Source: Flavobacterium subsaxonicum WB 4.1-42 = DSM 21790
Lineage (GTDB): Bacteria > Bacteroidota > Bacteroidia > Flavobacteriales > Flavobacteriaceae
Direction of reading: 5' to 3'
DNA length: 37,584 nt
NCBI RefSeq assembly: GCF_000422725.1
Contig: NZ_KE383913.1
Coordinates: 1 to 37,584 of the forward strand
A program made the position numbers and the translations under genes. Positions 1 to 9,843 of the stretch are shown here, in pieces. The stretch's first letter is position 1; every line of letters starts with the position of its first letter. The notes beneath the pieces were generated by a model. The model was given only the letters and a program-made list of their open reading frames with translations, searched no databases and was not told the DNA's origin.

Positions 1-50
1 AACTAAGGGTAATGTATAAATTCTTCATGTTTCTTTATGTCGCTTTTAGG

Positions 51-980
51 TTAGAAATAACGTGGTGAACGGGATACTTTTCTCGGGAAGTTCAGATCGA
101 ACAGTAACATGAACTCGTGCGAGGCCGGTGTGGTTACGTTAAGGTCGGATATGATGTGGTCATACGCGTAGCCTATCCTGATGTTCGGTGTTATGGCATA
201 GTTTACCATACCGCCAAATGAGTCGTCTAACCTGTAGGTAGCGCCTATCTCGAACTTATCGAAGAACATGGCGTTTAGCGATCCGTCGATTGACGGGTCG
301 ATGCCGAAGGCCGATTTTACCATAAAGCTTGGCTTTAGCTTAAAGTTGTCGCCTATCTCAAATACATAACCCCCAGTCAAGAAATAATGGGATTCTTCTG
401 ACCCAAATTCCTGGCTGTTTGGCCTATAGTCAAAGTGTTTGCTTTTTAGCATGTTGGGTACCGAAAACGCTAAGTAATAATGCTCGGTATAGTAGAACGC
501 TCCCGCACCAACATTAAAGTAGGTGTTGTTTACGTTCGAGCTGAATGCCGGGTCATTGGGTGCCGGTACATTGTTCTCCCCGATGTCGGTAAAAAGGCCT
601 ACATCGTGAAAGGTGGCGCCTGCTTTTATACCCAGTGCCAAACGGTGTTCGCCGCCTAATTTTAGGGTATAAGAGAAATCAGCATATACATTGGTCTCTT
701 TTACAGGCCCGATCTGGTCTACTATGGCCGATAGGCCCAGGCCCACATTTTTGCCCACTGGGCTGTGCCCCGAAAAGGTCCCTGTACTGGGTGAATCTTC
801 AATATCTACCCACTGCTTGCGGTATAATAAACCTATCGAAAGGTTCTCTTTACTGCCCGCATAGGCCGGGTTGATAACATTCATGTTGTACATGTACTGC
901 GTGTAGTGCGGGTCCTGCTGTGCCGTAGCATCCAACAGCCCTCCTAATGCCAATAAGGCCGCCAGGTATATTTTCTTCAT
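51..980 (-). CDS. PorP/SprF family type IX secretion outer-membrane protein
   Basis: The 309-residue protein has a signal peptide ending around residue 20 (LLDATAQ) and then the family opening QDPHYTQYMYNMNVINPAYAG, followed by alternating beta strands typical of an outer-membrane barrel. PorP/SprF proteins act with the T9SS; SprF-like members are needed for secretion of particular cargo carrying a type B C-terminal domain, as SprF is for SprB in F. johnsoniae. Here the gene lies 84 nt downstream of a giant type B cargo gene on the same strand, so it is probably the dedicated partner of that protein. The start is the ATG directly before the hydrophobic segment. Family assignment is firm; the cargo pairing is inferred from gene order. 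Confidence 0.93.
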   Translation of the reverse strand: MKKIYLAALLALGGLLDATAQQDPHYTQYMYNMNVINPAYAGSKENLSIGLLYRKQWVDIEDSPSTGTFSGHSPVGKNVGLGLSAIVDQIGPVKETNVYADFSYTLKLGGEHRLALGIKAGATFHDVGLFTDIGENNVPAPNDPAFSSNVNNTYFNVGAGAFYYTEHYYLAFSVPNMLKSKHFDYRPNSQEFGSEESHYFLTGGYVFEIGDNFKLKPSFMVKSAFGIDPSIDGSLNAMFFDKFEIGATYRLDDSFGGMVNYAITPNIRIGYAYDHIISDLNVTTPASHEFMLLFDLNFPRKVSRSPRYF

Positions 981-1017
981 GTGTGTTTTTTTTCTTAATT
1001 TATTAAGGCATAGCTAA

Positions 1018-1039
1018 CCCCCGCTTTTATGGGCGGGGG
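1018..1039 (-). terminator. GC-rich hairpin between the giant cargo gene and porP
   Basis: CCCCCGC (1018-1024) pairs with GCGGGGG (1033-1039) across an 8-nt loop. Read on the minus strand it follows the stop of the giant gene and precedes the porP start. No U-run follows directly, so it may be a partial terminator, an attenuator or an mRNA 3'-end stabiliser that sets the cargo:SprF ratio, not a full stop. Confidence 0.5.
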
Positions 1040-1064
1040 CGAGCTGCCTTTAATTTAATGTTTA

Positions 1065-4000
1065 TTATTTTTCCTGTCTGTTAACATATATCCAACCTGT
1101 TTGAGTTTCACCGTTATTACGTTCAAACATAAAGAAGTATGTACCTGTTGGCAATTCATCGCCACCATCGGTCTGGCCAAACCATTCGTTTTTGTAACCA
1201 GATTTGCTGTACACCTCTTTACCGTAACGGTTAAAGATTTCAAGTTTTCTTACATCAAGACCAGAAAGGTCGAAGCTATCATTTAAGCCATCATTGTTAG
1301 GAGAGATACCTTTTTGTACCATACAGCTTGCGCTCTCTACAACAATCTCTGCTGTAGCAGGGCAATCGCCGCTTAGTGGAGTAACGGTTACAGAATAGGT
1401 TCCACCATCTCTAATAACAAGTGTTTCATCTGTACCAAGTTCTACACTGCCACTGTTCCAAGAATAAGATACAGTATCAGGGTTGTTTACAAGGTCGTTC
1501 TCGAAAGAAACAGATAGTGTGTACTCATTATTAATACATTCATGCACCACAGTTACAACAGGCAATGCTGTTATAGTAATAGTAGTAGTTGCAGTTACCG
1601 ATGGGCAATCTGCAGTACCGGCTACTGTGTTGCTTACTGTATAAGTACCGGCAGTACTTGCAGCAAGGTCTATTACACCTGTAGCAGCATTGATAGATAA
1701 TCCGGCTGGGCTGGCGCTAAATGTACCGGCAGCATCTGTTAAGATTGGAGACGGGTTAGTAGCTTCGTCCTGGCAGTAAGCAACAGATGCATACGTAAAT
1801 GTTGGTACCGGAGCAGCAATAACGTTTACTGTAAATGTTGCTGTAACTTCTGCACATCCGCCTGCGGCTGCAATAGTGTTAGTAACAACATAAGTACCTA
1901 CCTGGCTTGTTGCCGGGTTAATGGCTCCTGTAGCAGCATCTATTATTAAACCTGCGTTATCTACAGTAAATACGCCTGCTGTTGCACCTGTGTTAAGTAC
2001 TACAGATGTATTGGTAGCGTTTTGACAAACTGTTGCAGAGGCATATGTAAAGCCTGCTGTTGGCAGTGTAGTAATGGTAACGCTGGTTGTAGCAACAACC
2101 GGATCGCAACCACCTGTAGCAGCTACTGTGTAAGTAACTTCAAATGTACCTGCTGCACTTGCAGCAAGATCTATCTGTCCTGTAGCAGGGTCTATTACAA
2201 CACCTGTTGGAGCACTGTAAACACCACCCGGTACGCCAGTTTGTGTTACAGTTGCATTACCTGCATCTGAACAGTATGGAGCTGTACCGTAAGTAATAGT
2301 AGCAACAGCCTGTGCTGATATTGTAACTTCAAAAGTTGCAACAACCTCTGCACATGCGCCCGAAGCAGCTATTGTATACGTAATAGTATAAGTACCTTCT
2401 GTAGCTGTATCTATAGCACCTGTAGCAGGATCTATTGCTAAGCCATTGCTTGCAGTAAATGTACCACCACCTGTGCCTATAATGCCCGGTATTACAACAC
2501 CTGCATTAGAACAAAATACTGAACTTGTGTATTCTATTGTTGCTTCCGGAGCCTCATTAATTACAACTTGTGTAGTTGTAGTAAATGCATCGCAAGAACC
2601 TGATTGGGCAATTGAGTACGTTACAATGTACGTACCCGGTGTACTGCCTGCCATAGTAATTGTACCGGTTGTGGCATCTATAACAAGTGTACCGGTTTCT
2701 CCTGCAATTGGTGCAGCAGAGTAAACACCACCTGTACTACCTGTTAGGGTAACAGCAGCAGGAGCACCATTAGAGCAGAACGGACCTGCGTAAGCTATTG
2801 TAGCTGTTGGAGCAGCAACAGTAGTTACTGTAACTGTAGCTGTAGCTGTACAACCGCCGTTATCTATAGTTACAACATACACACCTGCATCTGTAACTGT
2901 TATAGAGCTTGTAGTATCTGTAAGATCTACGCCATCCAGAGTCCAGGTGTAAGTTATACCCGGTTGTGGGTTGGTAACGTTAACACCTATAGTACCAGAT
3001 GCACCACCGCAAAGTGTAACATCGGCAGGTATTGGAGTAAACACAGGAGTAAAGTCTTGTACATTAAGCTCGAACGACTTAATTGCGTAGCACTGACCCG
3101 ATGTTAAAATAATTCTAACATATATTGTCTGGTTGTACTGTGTAGTATTTGTAAACGCAGTAGCAGGGTCTATTGCATTAGTTTGCGCCTCTGCATCTGC
3201 CTGGGTTAAATAGTATGTTACAGTATAAATACTTGCATCTAAGCCCGTTAAAACAATAGGAGTGTTTTCTGTAAGATCGAAAGTAGCATAACCATCAGCA
3301 TCGCAAATAGTAAGGTCTACAGGATCTTGTGTAATTACAGCAACCGGCTCGTAGAACTCGATAGTAATATTACCTTCGCGAACACAATCTGCACCTATTA
3401 CAGATGCCTGAAGGGTATACTGACCCGGCTCTGTAACTAAAAGTGTAGGATCTGTTTCGCCATCCATAACAACACCGTCTTGTAACCACTGGAAGGTATA
3501 AACTTCCGGATCAAGGTTAGAGTTAAGGGTAACATCTCCCTGGTCGCAAATTGCGTTGTTAGTATCAACAGTCATGTCATCACCTAAAGGTATGCTGCCA
3601 ATATCCAAACTACCACCTAATAAGAATACTGCCGAAGAATAGGCACTATCTAACTGGTTAGCAACAGCCATTTGCATACGATAATTGTGTCCTTCTAAAA
3701 GTTCTATTGGAAGGTATGCACTCATATCTGTAGTTTGCCCGTTAAAGTTAATTGGAGCAAGCAGGCTGTTGTGCTGGCCAAAATACTGTGCATTAGCAGC
3801 AGTACAGCTGGCATTAGCCTCGTGTATGGTTGTAACTAATATAGGAGTAGTTGTGCCCGGTATAACGGCAAGGTTATACGTTTCGTTAGTTTCAAGATCT
3901 GTTAGGATAAATGCAAATACATCCGAATAAGTACACTCAAAGCTCGAGTTGTTGTACTCTTCTGAAGCAAATATAAACCTAAACAACTCGTGGTTTACAG

Positions 4001-7000
4001 GTAAGTCTACCAGTGGAGAGAAATCAAACTGTAACGATGTACCACCGTGACAGCTTCCTGCTGCAACGCCAATTTCGTTTTCAAGCATTGTTTCTACGGC
4101 AGCGTTTTCCCATGTACTACTAACAACGTAGCTGTTTGGTCCTGGCACGTCATCTTCGGCGTCTCCACTAACAAGTACAATACCTGTAGCAAAAGGGAAG
4201 CTTGATCCGTTGGCCTCAAAGTATCCAATACCGTTTTGTGTAGTTCCTGTAGAAGAAATAACGTTGCTTACAAGTGCGCAGTCAGACCCTAAGAATACTT
4301 CCTGAACAAGCTCTTCGTTAGTATATTCTGTTGAAGATACAGTAATTGGAGGCTCTGGCGTTGTAACGCAAAGGTCAAAGCTTGTTAGAGCACCGTAAAT
4401 GTAAGTAGTATGAACCATTACATAATACGTTTCTCCAGGCTCAAGATCATCAAGAACTACAGACTGGTTGTAACCGCAGTATACCTCTTCGGCATCATCG
4501 CCGCAACCGCCGGTAGATATATTTAAATAATAGTAACCGCCAACTGCATTAGAAATTTCTACAGCATGAGAAGGTCCTGTGGCAACAAAGCTATACCATA
4601 CATCGTACATTGGTTCGCCCCACATACAGCTTGGCGTTACGCCAGATGATGTAGCACCTGTAACAGTACCCGATACGTTTTCTACGCAATCTGCACCCGG
4701 GTTAACCGGTAGTGGTAAAGCACCATCGCAATCATCGTTAGCAACAGCCGTTGTAAACGTTTCTGGCCCAGACCATGTACTGTTGCCATTATCGCCGCCG
4801 CAAATAGCCCTTACATAAGCAGAGTAGGTTGTACCCGGTGTAAGTGTAACAAAATCGGCAAGGTCTACCGGGTTATCGTTTGTTAGCATTGTTGTTACAA
4901 CAGCAGCATCAGGATCTGGTGCATCTGCCTGGTAAGCAACAACGGTAACTTCCCACTGTGTGGCAGCACCCATCTCATCCCAGCCAAACTCGGCTGTTGT
5001 AAGTTCTATATTTTCTATCGTTAAGTTTTGCGGCTTAGGGCATAGTGGCGCCTCGCAAGAAGGTATACCTGTAAAAATAGTACTACCCTGTGCACCTGTA
5101 CCAAATGGCTTAACAAATATATCTTCCATAAATGGAGAGTACACAATTAAACCTTTGTCGCTTACATCCCATCCACCTGTATTCCAGTAAATAGAAATTT
5201 CTGTATCGGCACATAAAGGTATTTGTACACTGTGTTCGTACATATCCGGAACACCCCATGTAAACTCGTCTCCAAAAGTAGCTACAGGAACACCAGCCTG
5301 ATAAACAGTCATGGTATTACCCTCGTAACCCCAGCCATTCTGGCTTTGCATTGTAAATGTGTATAAACACTGGTCTGCCGCCTCGCATACTGTAGTATGG
5401 AACGGGAACGGACCTGCCCATGAGCTCGATGTATCTTCGTCGCATACTATCCTAACATAATATTCGTAGTTAGTAGCAGCCGTTAAGCCACCTACGCCTA
5501 CTGCAGGGTTTGTAGCCGAAGAACCTGTTGGAGTACTGGCATCCGTTGGTGCAGCCTCGTTTTCGTCAACGTTTACAATATAGTATTCGTAGTCTGCCGT
5601 AGCAGGGCCGTCCCAACCAAGGTCTATGGTTGTCATGGTTGCATTTTCTGTATATAAACCTGTTGGAGGCAAACATGCCGGCACAAGGCAATCAGCAGCA
5701 CCGGTATATATTGCAGTACCCACAGTGCCCTCGTAAGGTAACATTGTAAACAATGTCTGGTCGAAACCATTTACAATTTGTAAACCTACTATATAAGAGT
5801 AGTTACCACCATTTGTCCATTGTACCTGGAAAGGCAAACCTGTACATAAAGGCACTGTTACAGCCTGTGTGGCACCGGTAGTAAATGTAGAGCCAATAGT
5901 AGCTACGTTTATACCGTTTTGAGATATTTGCATTTGGGCACCATACCATCCTGCACCCCAGCTGCTTGTCATTATAAAGGTATAATCACACTGCTCTTCG
6001 GCAGGGCAGGAGTCTGAGCTAAATGCATACGGGCCAGCCCAAGGGCTATTTTGTGTATCGCTACAAACCATTCTTACATAGAATACGTAGTTGGTAGCCT
6101 CTTCTATAGCTACAGTTACAGGGTTTGTAGATGTAGGTATAGCATCTGCATCTGTTGGTGCAGCACCGCCGGCTTCAACTACATAATATTCCCAATCACC
6201 TGTAGGCTGTCCAGCCCAGCCAAGATCGGCACTTGTGTTGGTAATGTTGGTTGCCGTTAAGCCTGTAGGAGCAAGGCACATTGGCGTGTCGCAATCTACA
6301 TCGCCAGTATAAAGTACAGAGTTAGGTGCACCAACACCAGCTGCCTTAGTATAAAAAGTTTGCGCAAAACTGTTTTGTATAGATACACCAACCTCTGTAG
6401 ACCAGCTACCGCCACTGTTCCAGAATAACTGTAATGGCACGCCATTACATACCTGAACCGGCACTGATGTTCCATAACCCGATGTTAAAGAAAGGGTTGC
6501 TATTGTTATACCGTTTTGAGAAACCGTCATGGTATTGCCATTCCAGCCATCGCCAAAAGAGTCTGTAAGCACAAATGTATAAGTACATTGATCTGCAGCC
6601 TCGCAAATCATAGTATTAAATGCATAAGGGCCAGCCCATGCACTAAAAGTACCGTTACCGCAATCTGCCCTTACATAATATTCGTAAGGAGACGCTGTTA
6701 CAAGGTTAGCACCTAAGTTAGTTTGTGTAACTGTAAATTCTGTATTATCGGTTACTGTTGTACCTGCTCCGGCCGGTATGCCAGCGTTAGGAGTTTGTAC
6801 ATATAATTGCCATGAAGTTGCGCCACTTGGGTTTGTCCATGATAAATCTGCCGATGTCATACCAATATTGGTAGTAAGCAAGCCAACCGGCTTTTCGCAA
6901 TTTACCTGTTGTATAGTAAGGGTAAACGGAGTTGTTTGTGGTGACGGCGATGTAGAAATTACTATATAGTAAGTTGTACCCGCTGTTACACTAAGTGTTG

Positions 7001-8207
7001 GAATAGATATTGGAGTTGGTGTCCATGATGATATACCACCACCAATACACTCTACACCTATGTCTGCGCAGCTGTCGTAAACAAACATACCACTGTAAGC
7101 AGAGTTATTTGTTAGGTCTAAACTTATAACGCCAGTAAATTCGGCTTCGTAAGCATACACAACATTGTTACCATCCATATAACCATAGTTTACGCCGCAA
7201 CCGGTAGCACCCGGGCTGCCTTCGTAATTGGTATCGGCATAGCCAGATGTATTATCCGAAACAGAGTAAGGTAAAGCCGGTATAACTACCGGGGCAGAGC
7301 AGCTATCGCCAAGCCCTACGGTACTAAAGAAAAACGGACCCACCCAATCGCTTACGCCGCCATCGCCACAAAGCGCGCGAACGTAATATTTGTAATCAGT
7401 ATCTTCTTCTAACTGAAAATCGTAACCCGGTGTACCGGCAACAAATGGCAGTGTACCAGAGTACTCCTGTCCAGATCCTGTTGGAGCAGGCTCTGCCTCT
7501 AAAACCTCAATTTCCCATGTGGTAGCACCACTTGGGTTAGCCCAGCTAAGCTCGGCAGTAGTTAGAGTTTCGTTATCCGATGTAAGAGTTGTAGGATCAA
7601 AACATTTAGCCGTTACAGATACATCATCTATAGCCCAACGCTCTGCGTTATCACCTTTCATTACAAAAGCAAGATACACCATATCGCCAGTAGCAATAGT
7701 AGATGGCACAGTAAGGTCTACCTTTTTTTCTGTCCAGGCAAGCTGCACAGGGTTTAACTGTAACTCAGTCCACTCTACAATTGGCGCACCGTAGCCTGTG
7801 GTGTTGGTTTGAGCATTTGCCGTTGTTTTACAGATGTATATTTTAAACTGTGTACTCTGGTCGGCGTTAAAAAACAACTTAGAGTAAAAATGTAGCTGCG
7901 GGTTAGCAGGCAGCGGAAAAGACTTGGTAATTAGCCAGTCTTCAGAAAAAGTGTTAGTAGTAACATTTTCCTTATCAAGAAAGGCGGCATGTGTTCCGTT
8001 TAATGCCGGTTGTTGGGCAGAACCGTCGCCCTGTACCCACCAGACCTGAGAACCGTTGCCGATGTTAGCCAGTGCCCAGCCTGTAGGCCCTCCTGCACCG
8101 GTGGTTGTTTGTTCCGTCCATGTTCCTTCAAAACCCTCAAGAGCTAACTGCGCGTAGCTACATAGGGAAATGAAAAACATGAAAAAGATAAGAGTAGTTT
8201 TTTTCAT
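1065..8207 (-). CDS. giant secreted T9SS type B adhesin-like protein (2380 aa)
   Basis: A signal peptide (MKKTTLIFFMFFISLCSYAQ) is followed by a MAM/choice-of-anchor J-like domain (about 21-200). A long run of fibronectin III-like domains follows, with a Cys-rich module beginning CEAADQC-type repeated three times near residues 535, 737 and 940, about 200 aa apart. A choice-of-anchor L domain lies at about 1285-1510 (FIFASEEY near 1412). PKD/Ig-like segments follow, then five tandem ~83-aa repeats (about 1800-2212; each has Y-x-C near its start and a D-x-ATG-x-I core). The gliding-motility-associated type B sorting domain is at about 2295-2380 (SPNNDGLNDSF, IFNRYGKEVY, LPTGTYFF). The protein is probably exported by the T9SS and displayed or released as an adhesin; ligand unknown. 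Codons favour A/T endings (gta, aca) more than the neighbouring genes do. Confidence 0.93.
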   Translation of the reverse strand: MKKTTLIFFMFFISLCSYAQLALEGFEGTWTEQTTTGAGGPTGWALANIGNGSQVWWVQGDGSAQQPALNGTHAAFLDKENVTTNTFSEDWLITKSFPLPANPQLHFYSKLFFNADQSTQFKIYICKTTANAQTNTTGYGAPIVEWTELQLNPVQLAWTEKKVDLTVPSTIATGDMVYLAFVMKGDNAERWAIDDVSVTAKCFDPTTLTSDNETLTTAELSWANPSGATTWEIEVLEAEPAPTGSGQEYSGTLPFVAGTPGYDFQLEEDTDYKYYVRALCGDGGVSDWVGPFFFSTVGLGDSCSAPVVIPALPYSVSDNTSGYADTNYEGSPGATGCGVNYGYMDGNNVVYAYEAEFTGVISLDLTNNSAYSGMFVYDSCADIGVECIGGGISSWTPTPISIPTLSVTAGTTYYIVISTSPSPQTTPFTLTIQQVNCEKPVGLLTTNIGMTSADLSWTNPSGATSWQLYVQTPNAGIPAGAGTTVTDNTEFTVTQTNLGANLVTASPYEYYVRADCGNGTFSAWAGPYAFNTMICEAADQCTYTFVLTDSFGDGWNGNTMTVSQNGITIATLSLTSGYGTSVPVQVCNGVPLQLFWNSGGSWSTEVGVSIQNSFAQTFYTKAAGVGAPNSVLYTGDVDCDTPMCLAPTGLTATNITNTSADLGWAGQPTGDWEYYVVEAGGAAPTDADAIPTSTNPVTVAIEEATNYVFYVRMVCSDTQNSPWAGPYAFSSDSCPAEEQCDYTFIMTSSWGAGWYGAQMQISQNGINVATIGSTFTTGATQAVTVPLCTGLPFQVQWTNGGNYSYIVGLQIVNGFDQTLFTMLPYEGTVGTAIYTGAADCLVPACLPPTGLYTENATMTTIDLGWDGPATADYEYYIVNVDENEAAPTDASTPTGSSATNPAVGVGGLTAATNYEYYVRIVCDEDTSSSWAGPFPFHTTVCEAADQCLYTFTMQSQNGWGYEGNTMTVYQAGVPVATFGDEFTWGVPDMYEHSVQIPLCADTEISIYWNTGGWDVSDKGLIVYSPFMEDIFVKPFGTGAQGSTIFTGIPSCEAPLCPKPQNLTIENIELTTAEFGWDEMGAATQWEVTVVAYQADAPDPDAAVVTTMLTNDNPVDLADFVTLTPGTTYSAYVRAICGGDNGNSTWSGPETFTTAVANDDCDGALPLPVNPGADCVENVSGTVTGATSSGVTPSCMWGEPMYDVWYSFVATGPSHAVEISNAVGGYYYLNISTGGCGDDAEEVYCGYNQSVVLDDLEPGETYYVMVHTTYIYGALTSFDLCVTTPEPPITVSSTEYTNEELVQEVFLGSDCALVSNVISSTGTTQNGIGYFEANGSSFPFATGIVLVSGDAEDDVPGPNSYVVSSTWENAAVETMLENEIGVAAGSCHGGTSLQFDFSPLVDLPVNHELFRFIFASEEYNNSSFECTYSDVFAFILTDLETNETYNLAVIPGTTTPILVTTIHEANASCTAANAQYFGQHNSLLAPINFNGQTTDMSAYLPIELLEGHNYRMQMAVANQLDSAYSSAVFLLGGSLDIGSIPLGDDMTVDTNNAICDQGDVTLNSNLDPEVYTFQWLQDGVVMDGETDPTLLVTEPGQYTLQASVIGADCVREGNITIEFYEPVAVITQDPVDLTICDADGYATFDLTENTPIVLTGLDASIYTVTYYLTQADAEAQTNAIDPATAFTNTTQYNQTIYVRIILTSGQCYAIKSFELNVQDFTPVFTPIPADVTLCGGASGTIGVNVTNPQPGITYTWTLDGVDLTDTTSSITVTDAGVYVVTIDNGGCTATATVTVTTVAAPTATIAYAGPFCSNGAPAAVTLTGSTGGVYSAAPIAGETGTLVIDATTGTITMAGSTPGTYIVTYSIAQSGSCDAFTTTTQVVINEAPEATIEYTSSVFCSNAGVVIPGIIGTGGGTFTASNGLAIDPATGAIDTATEGTYTITYTIAASGACAEVVATFEVTISAQAVATITYGTAPYCSDAGNATVTQTGVPGGVYSAPTGVVIDPATGQIDLAASAAGTFEVTYTVAATGGCDPVVATTSVTITTLPTAGFTYASATVCQNATNTSVVLNTGATAGVFTVDNAGLIIDAATGAINPATSQVGTYVVTNTIAAAGGCAEVTATFTVNVIAAPVPTFTYASVAYCQDEATNPSPILTDAAGTFSASPAGLSINAATGVIDLAASTAGTYTVSNTVAGTADCPSVTATTTITITALPVVTVVHECINNEYTLSVSFENDLVNNPDTVSYSWNSGSVELGTDETLVIRDGGTYSVTVTPLSGDCPATAEIVVESASCMVQKGISPNNDGLNDSFDLSGLDVRKLEIFNRYGKEVYSKSGYKNEWFGQTDGGDELPTGTYFFMFERNNGETQTGWIYVNRQEK

Positions 8208-8275
8208 AGAATTATATTTAGCAGTTTATGTTTAAGATTTCGAAAATAAGGAAAATTTTTAGAAGAGTCGCACCT

Positions 8276-8298
8276 AATGTTAAAGATTATCTAACATT
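8276..8298. promoter_or_regulatory. inverted repeat upstream of the giant cargo gene
   Basis: AATGTTA (8276-8282) and TAACATT (8292-8298) form a perfect 7-bp inverted repeat with a 9-nt spacer, about 70 nt before the giant gene start in the divergent intergenic region shared with lpxH. A further AATGTTA half-site occurs near 8326. It could be a regulator site, but in AT-rich DNA chance is a real alternative. Confidence 0.3.
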
Positions 8299-8402
8299 TA
8301 ATTAAAAAAAACAAAATTTCCTTTAAATGTTATGAATATAAAAACATAGTATACAGTTTTTCTGACATTACTACATAAATCTTATATGTAAAGTTTACTT
8401 TA

Positions 8403-8410
8403 TATCTTTG
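8403..8410 (+). promoter_or_regulatory. -7 promoter element of lpxH
   Basis: TATCTTTG matches the Bacteroidota primary-sigma -7 consensus TAnnTTTG. It predicts transcription from about 8415, leaving a leader of roughly 14 nt to the ATG at 8429. This also argues against the in-frame TTG at 8408, which lies inside the promoter. Confidence 0.6.
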
Positions 8411-8428
8411 CAACTCCTAATATTTACA

Positions 8429-9181
8429 ATGGATACCACTAAAAAAATATACTTTGCGTCCGATCAGCACTTTGGAGCACCAACACCCGAGCTTAGTTTT
8501 CCGCGCGAGCAAAAATTTGTAGCATGGCTGGACCAGATTAAGCACGATGCAGGGGTGCTTTTCTTATTGGGCGACCTTTTTGACTTTTGGTTTGAATATA
8601 AAACCGTGGTACCCAAGGGCTTTGTGCGCGTATTGGGCAAACTGGCCGAGCTGCGCGACAGCGGTATACCCATTTATTTTTTTACCGGCAACCACGATTT
8701 ATGGATGCACGACTACTTTCAAAAAGAGCTTAATATACCCGTTTACCACCGCCCGCAGGAGTTTACCTTTAATAATAAGGTGTTTTTAATTGGGCATGGC
8801 GATGGCCTTGGCCCCGGCGATAAAGGCTATAAACGCATGAAAAAGGTGTTTACCAACCCGTTTTCTAAGTGGCTTTTCAGGTGGTTGCACCCCGATATTG
8901 GGGTTAAACTGGCTCAGTACCTGTCGGTTAAGAACAAGCTGATTAGCGGCGATGCCGATGTAAAGTTTTTAGGCGAAGACAACGAGTGGCTGGTGCTGTA
9001 CAGCAAGCGCAAGCTGGAAACAAAGCACTACGACTACTTTGTATTTGGCCACCGCCACCTGCCCATGACCATTAATGTGGGCAACAATGCCACCTACATT
9101 AACCTGGGCGACTGGATTGGCTATTTTACCTACGGCGTTTTTGATGGCGAAAAATTTGACCTCCTTACTTATAAGGATTAA
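8429..9181 (+). CDS. lpxH: UDP-2,3-diacylglucosamine diphosphatase (LpxH-like)
   Basis: This 250-residue calcineurin-like metallophosphoesterase shows the metal-binding motifs in order: SDQHFG (near residue 10), LGDLFDFWFEY (about 48), GNHD (about 85), GHGDG and FGHRHLP near the C-terminus. The GDLFDFW signature is characteristic of LpxH, which cleaves UDP-2,3-diacylglucosamine to lipid X and UMP in lipid A synthesis at the inner membrane. Length fits the family. The start is the ATG just after the TAnnTTTG promoter. It is transcribed alone, divergently from the giant adhesin gene. LpxH versus a close YbbF-like paralogue cannot be settled by eye, but it is the best reading. Confidence 0.87.
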   Translation: MDTTKKIYFASDQHFGAPTPELSFPREQKFVAWLDQIKHDAGVLFLLGDLFDFWFEYKTVVPKGFVRVLGKLAELRDSGIPIYFFTGNHDLWMHDYFQKELNIPVYHRPQEFTFNNKVFLIGHGDGLGPGDKGYKRMKKVFTNPFSKWLFRWLHPDIGVKLAQYLSVKNKLISGDADVKFLGEDNEWLVLYSKRKLETKHYDYFVFGHRHLPMTINVGNNATYINLGDWIGYFTYGVFDGEKFDLLTYKD

Positions 9182-9213
9182 GCACATACTCCTATATATA
9201 AAGGAGTGCTGAA

Positions 9214-9567
9214 TTAATTTTTACACGCAAAGTTAAGGTAATCAAGTAGTTCTATAGTAAAAAGGGTGCCTTCTACAAGGTCTTTAATTTGCATAAGCTC
9301 GCTTTTAGATACGGCTAAGTCTACTGCATGCAATGGGGTCTTGAGCAAAAATTTGTGGCAGCGGGCGCGGTGGCAGCAGTCGGCGCAGCCTGTTTCGCGG
9401 CAGGTTTGGTCGATAATTTCGGCAAACTCCCTTATCTCATTGGCCGAAAGGTAAAAGCCGGTTTCTTTAAAAACCATCTGGATGCGGTCTTTTAAAACCT
9501 CATTGTTTTTTCTCCAGTGGAAAGCCACCCCAAAATCGTTAAAATATATTTGCTCAATTTCTTTCAT
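9214..9567 (-). CDS. small Cys-rich conserved protein, function unknown
   Basis: A 117-residue protein with no signal peptide and no membrane segment. The notable feature is a central cluster (about residues 54-71) reading CRETGCADCCHRARCHK: five Cys and two His within about 17 residues, suggesting a bound metal (zinc or Fe-S) site. The N-terminal part (IYFNDFGVAFHWRKNNEVL) and C-terminal helices look like a compact cytosolic domain. It resembles short hypothetical proteins common in flavobacteria, but I cannot name a family with certainty. It converges with lpxH (33-nt gap) and has its own -7 element. Start: the ATG at 9567, 18 nt downstream of that element. Confidence 0.75.
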   Translation of the reverse strand: MKEIEQIYFNDFGVAFHWRKNNEVLKDRIQMVFKETGFYLSANEIREFAEIIDQTCRETGCADCCHRARCHKFLLKTPLHAVDLAVSKSELMQIKDLVEGTLFTIELLDYLNFACKN

Positions 9568-9584
9568 GCCAAAAATGTTTGAAA

Positions 9585-9592
9585 CAAAAATA
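9585..9592 (-). promoter_or_regulatory. -7 promoter element of the Cys-rich small protein
   Basis: On the minus strand this reads TATTTTTG, an exact TAnnTTTG match, predicting transcription from about 9579 and a leader of roughly 12 nt. Confidence 0.45.
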
Positions 9593-9639
9593 GCAATTAT
9601 TTAAAATCATTCTAAATAAAACAGAATTATTTTTCGCTA

Positions 9640-9840
9640 ATTTTTCACTTTTGGATTCTGAGATTGAATAGGTATTTTAAATTTTGAATGGTCCATTTTA
9701 AATTCAGCCTCCCGAAATTTATTTTGAATGATGAATTTTAAATTTTGGATGCCAATTTTGGGTAGTTTTAAATTTTAGGAACGCCCAAACGGATATTTTG
9801 ACGACGAATTTTGATTGATAAATTCCAAATTCGGCAAATA
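9640..9840. repeat. AT-rich degenerate repeats of an ATTTTAAATTTTG-type unit
   Basis: Variants of ATTTTAAATTTTGAAT recur about every 30-50 nt (near 9673, 9696, 9733 and 9765), and an inverted variant appears near 9940. There is no coding potential. It looks like decayed repetitive DNA between the Cys-rich gene and recJ. Confidence 0.45.
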
Positions 9841-9843
9841 AAT

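Noticed and set aside
8408..8428. Upstream TTG start for lpxH
   Set aside because: The codon lies at the end of the TATCTTTG promoter element; the ATG at 8429 fits the family N-terminus.
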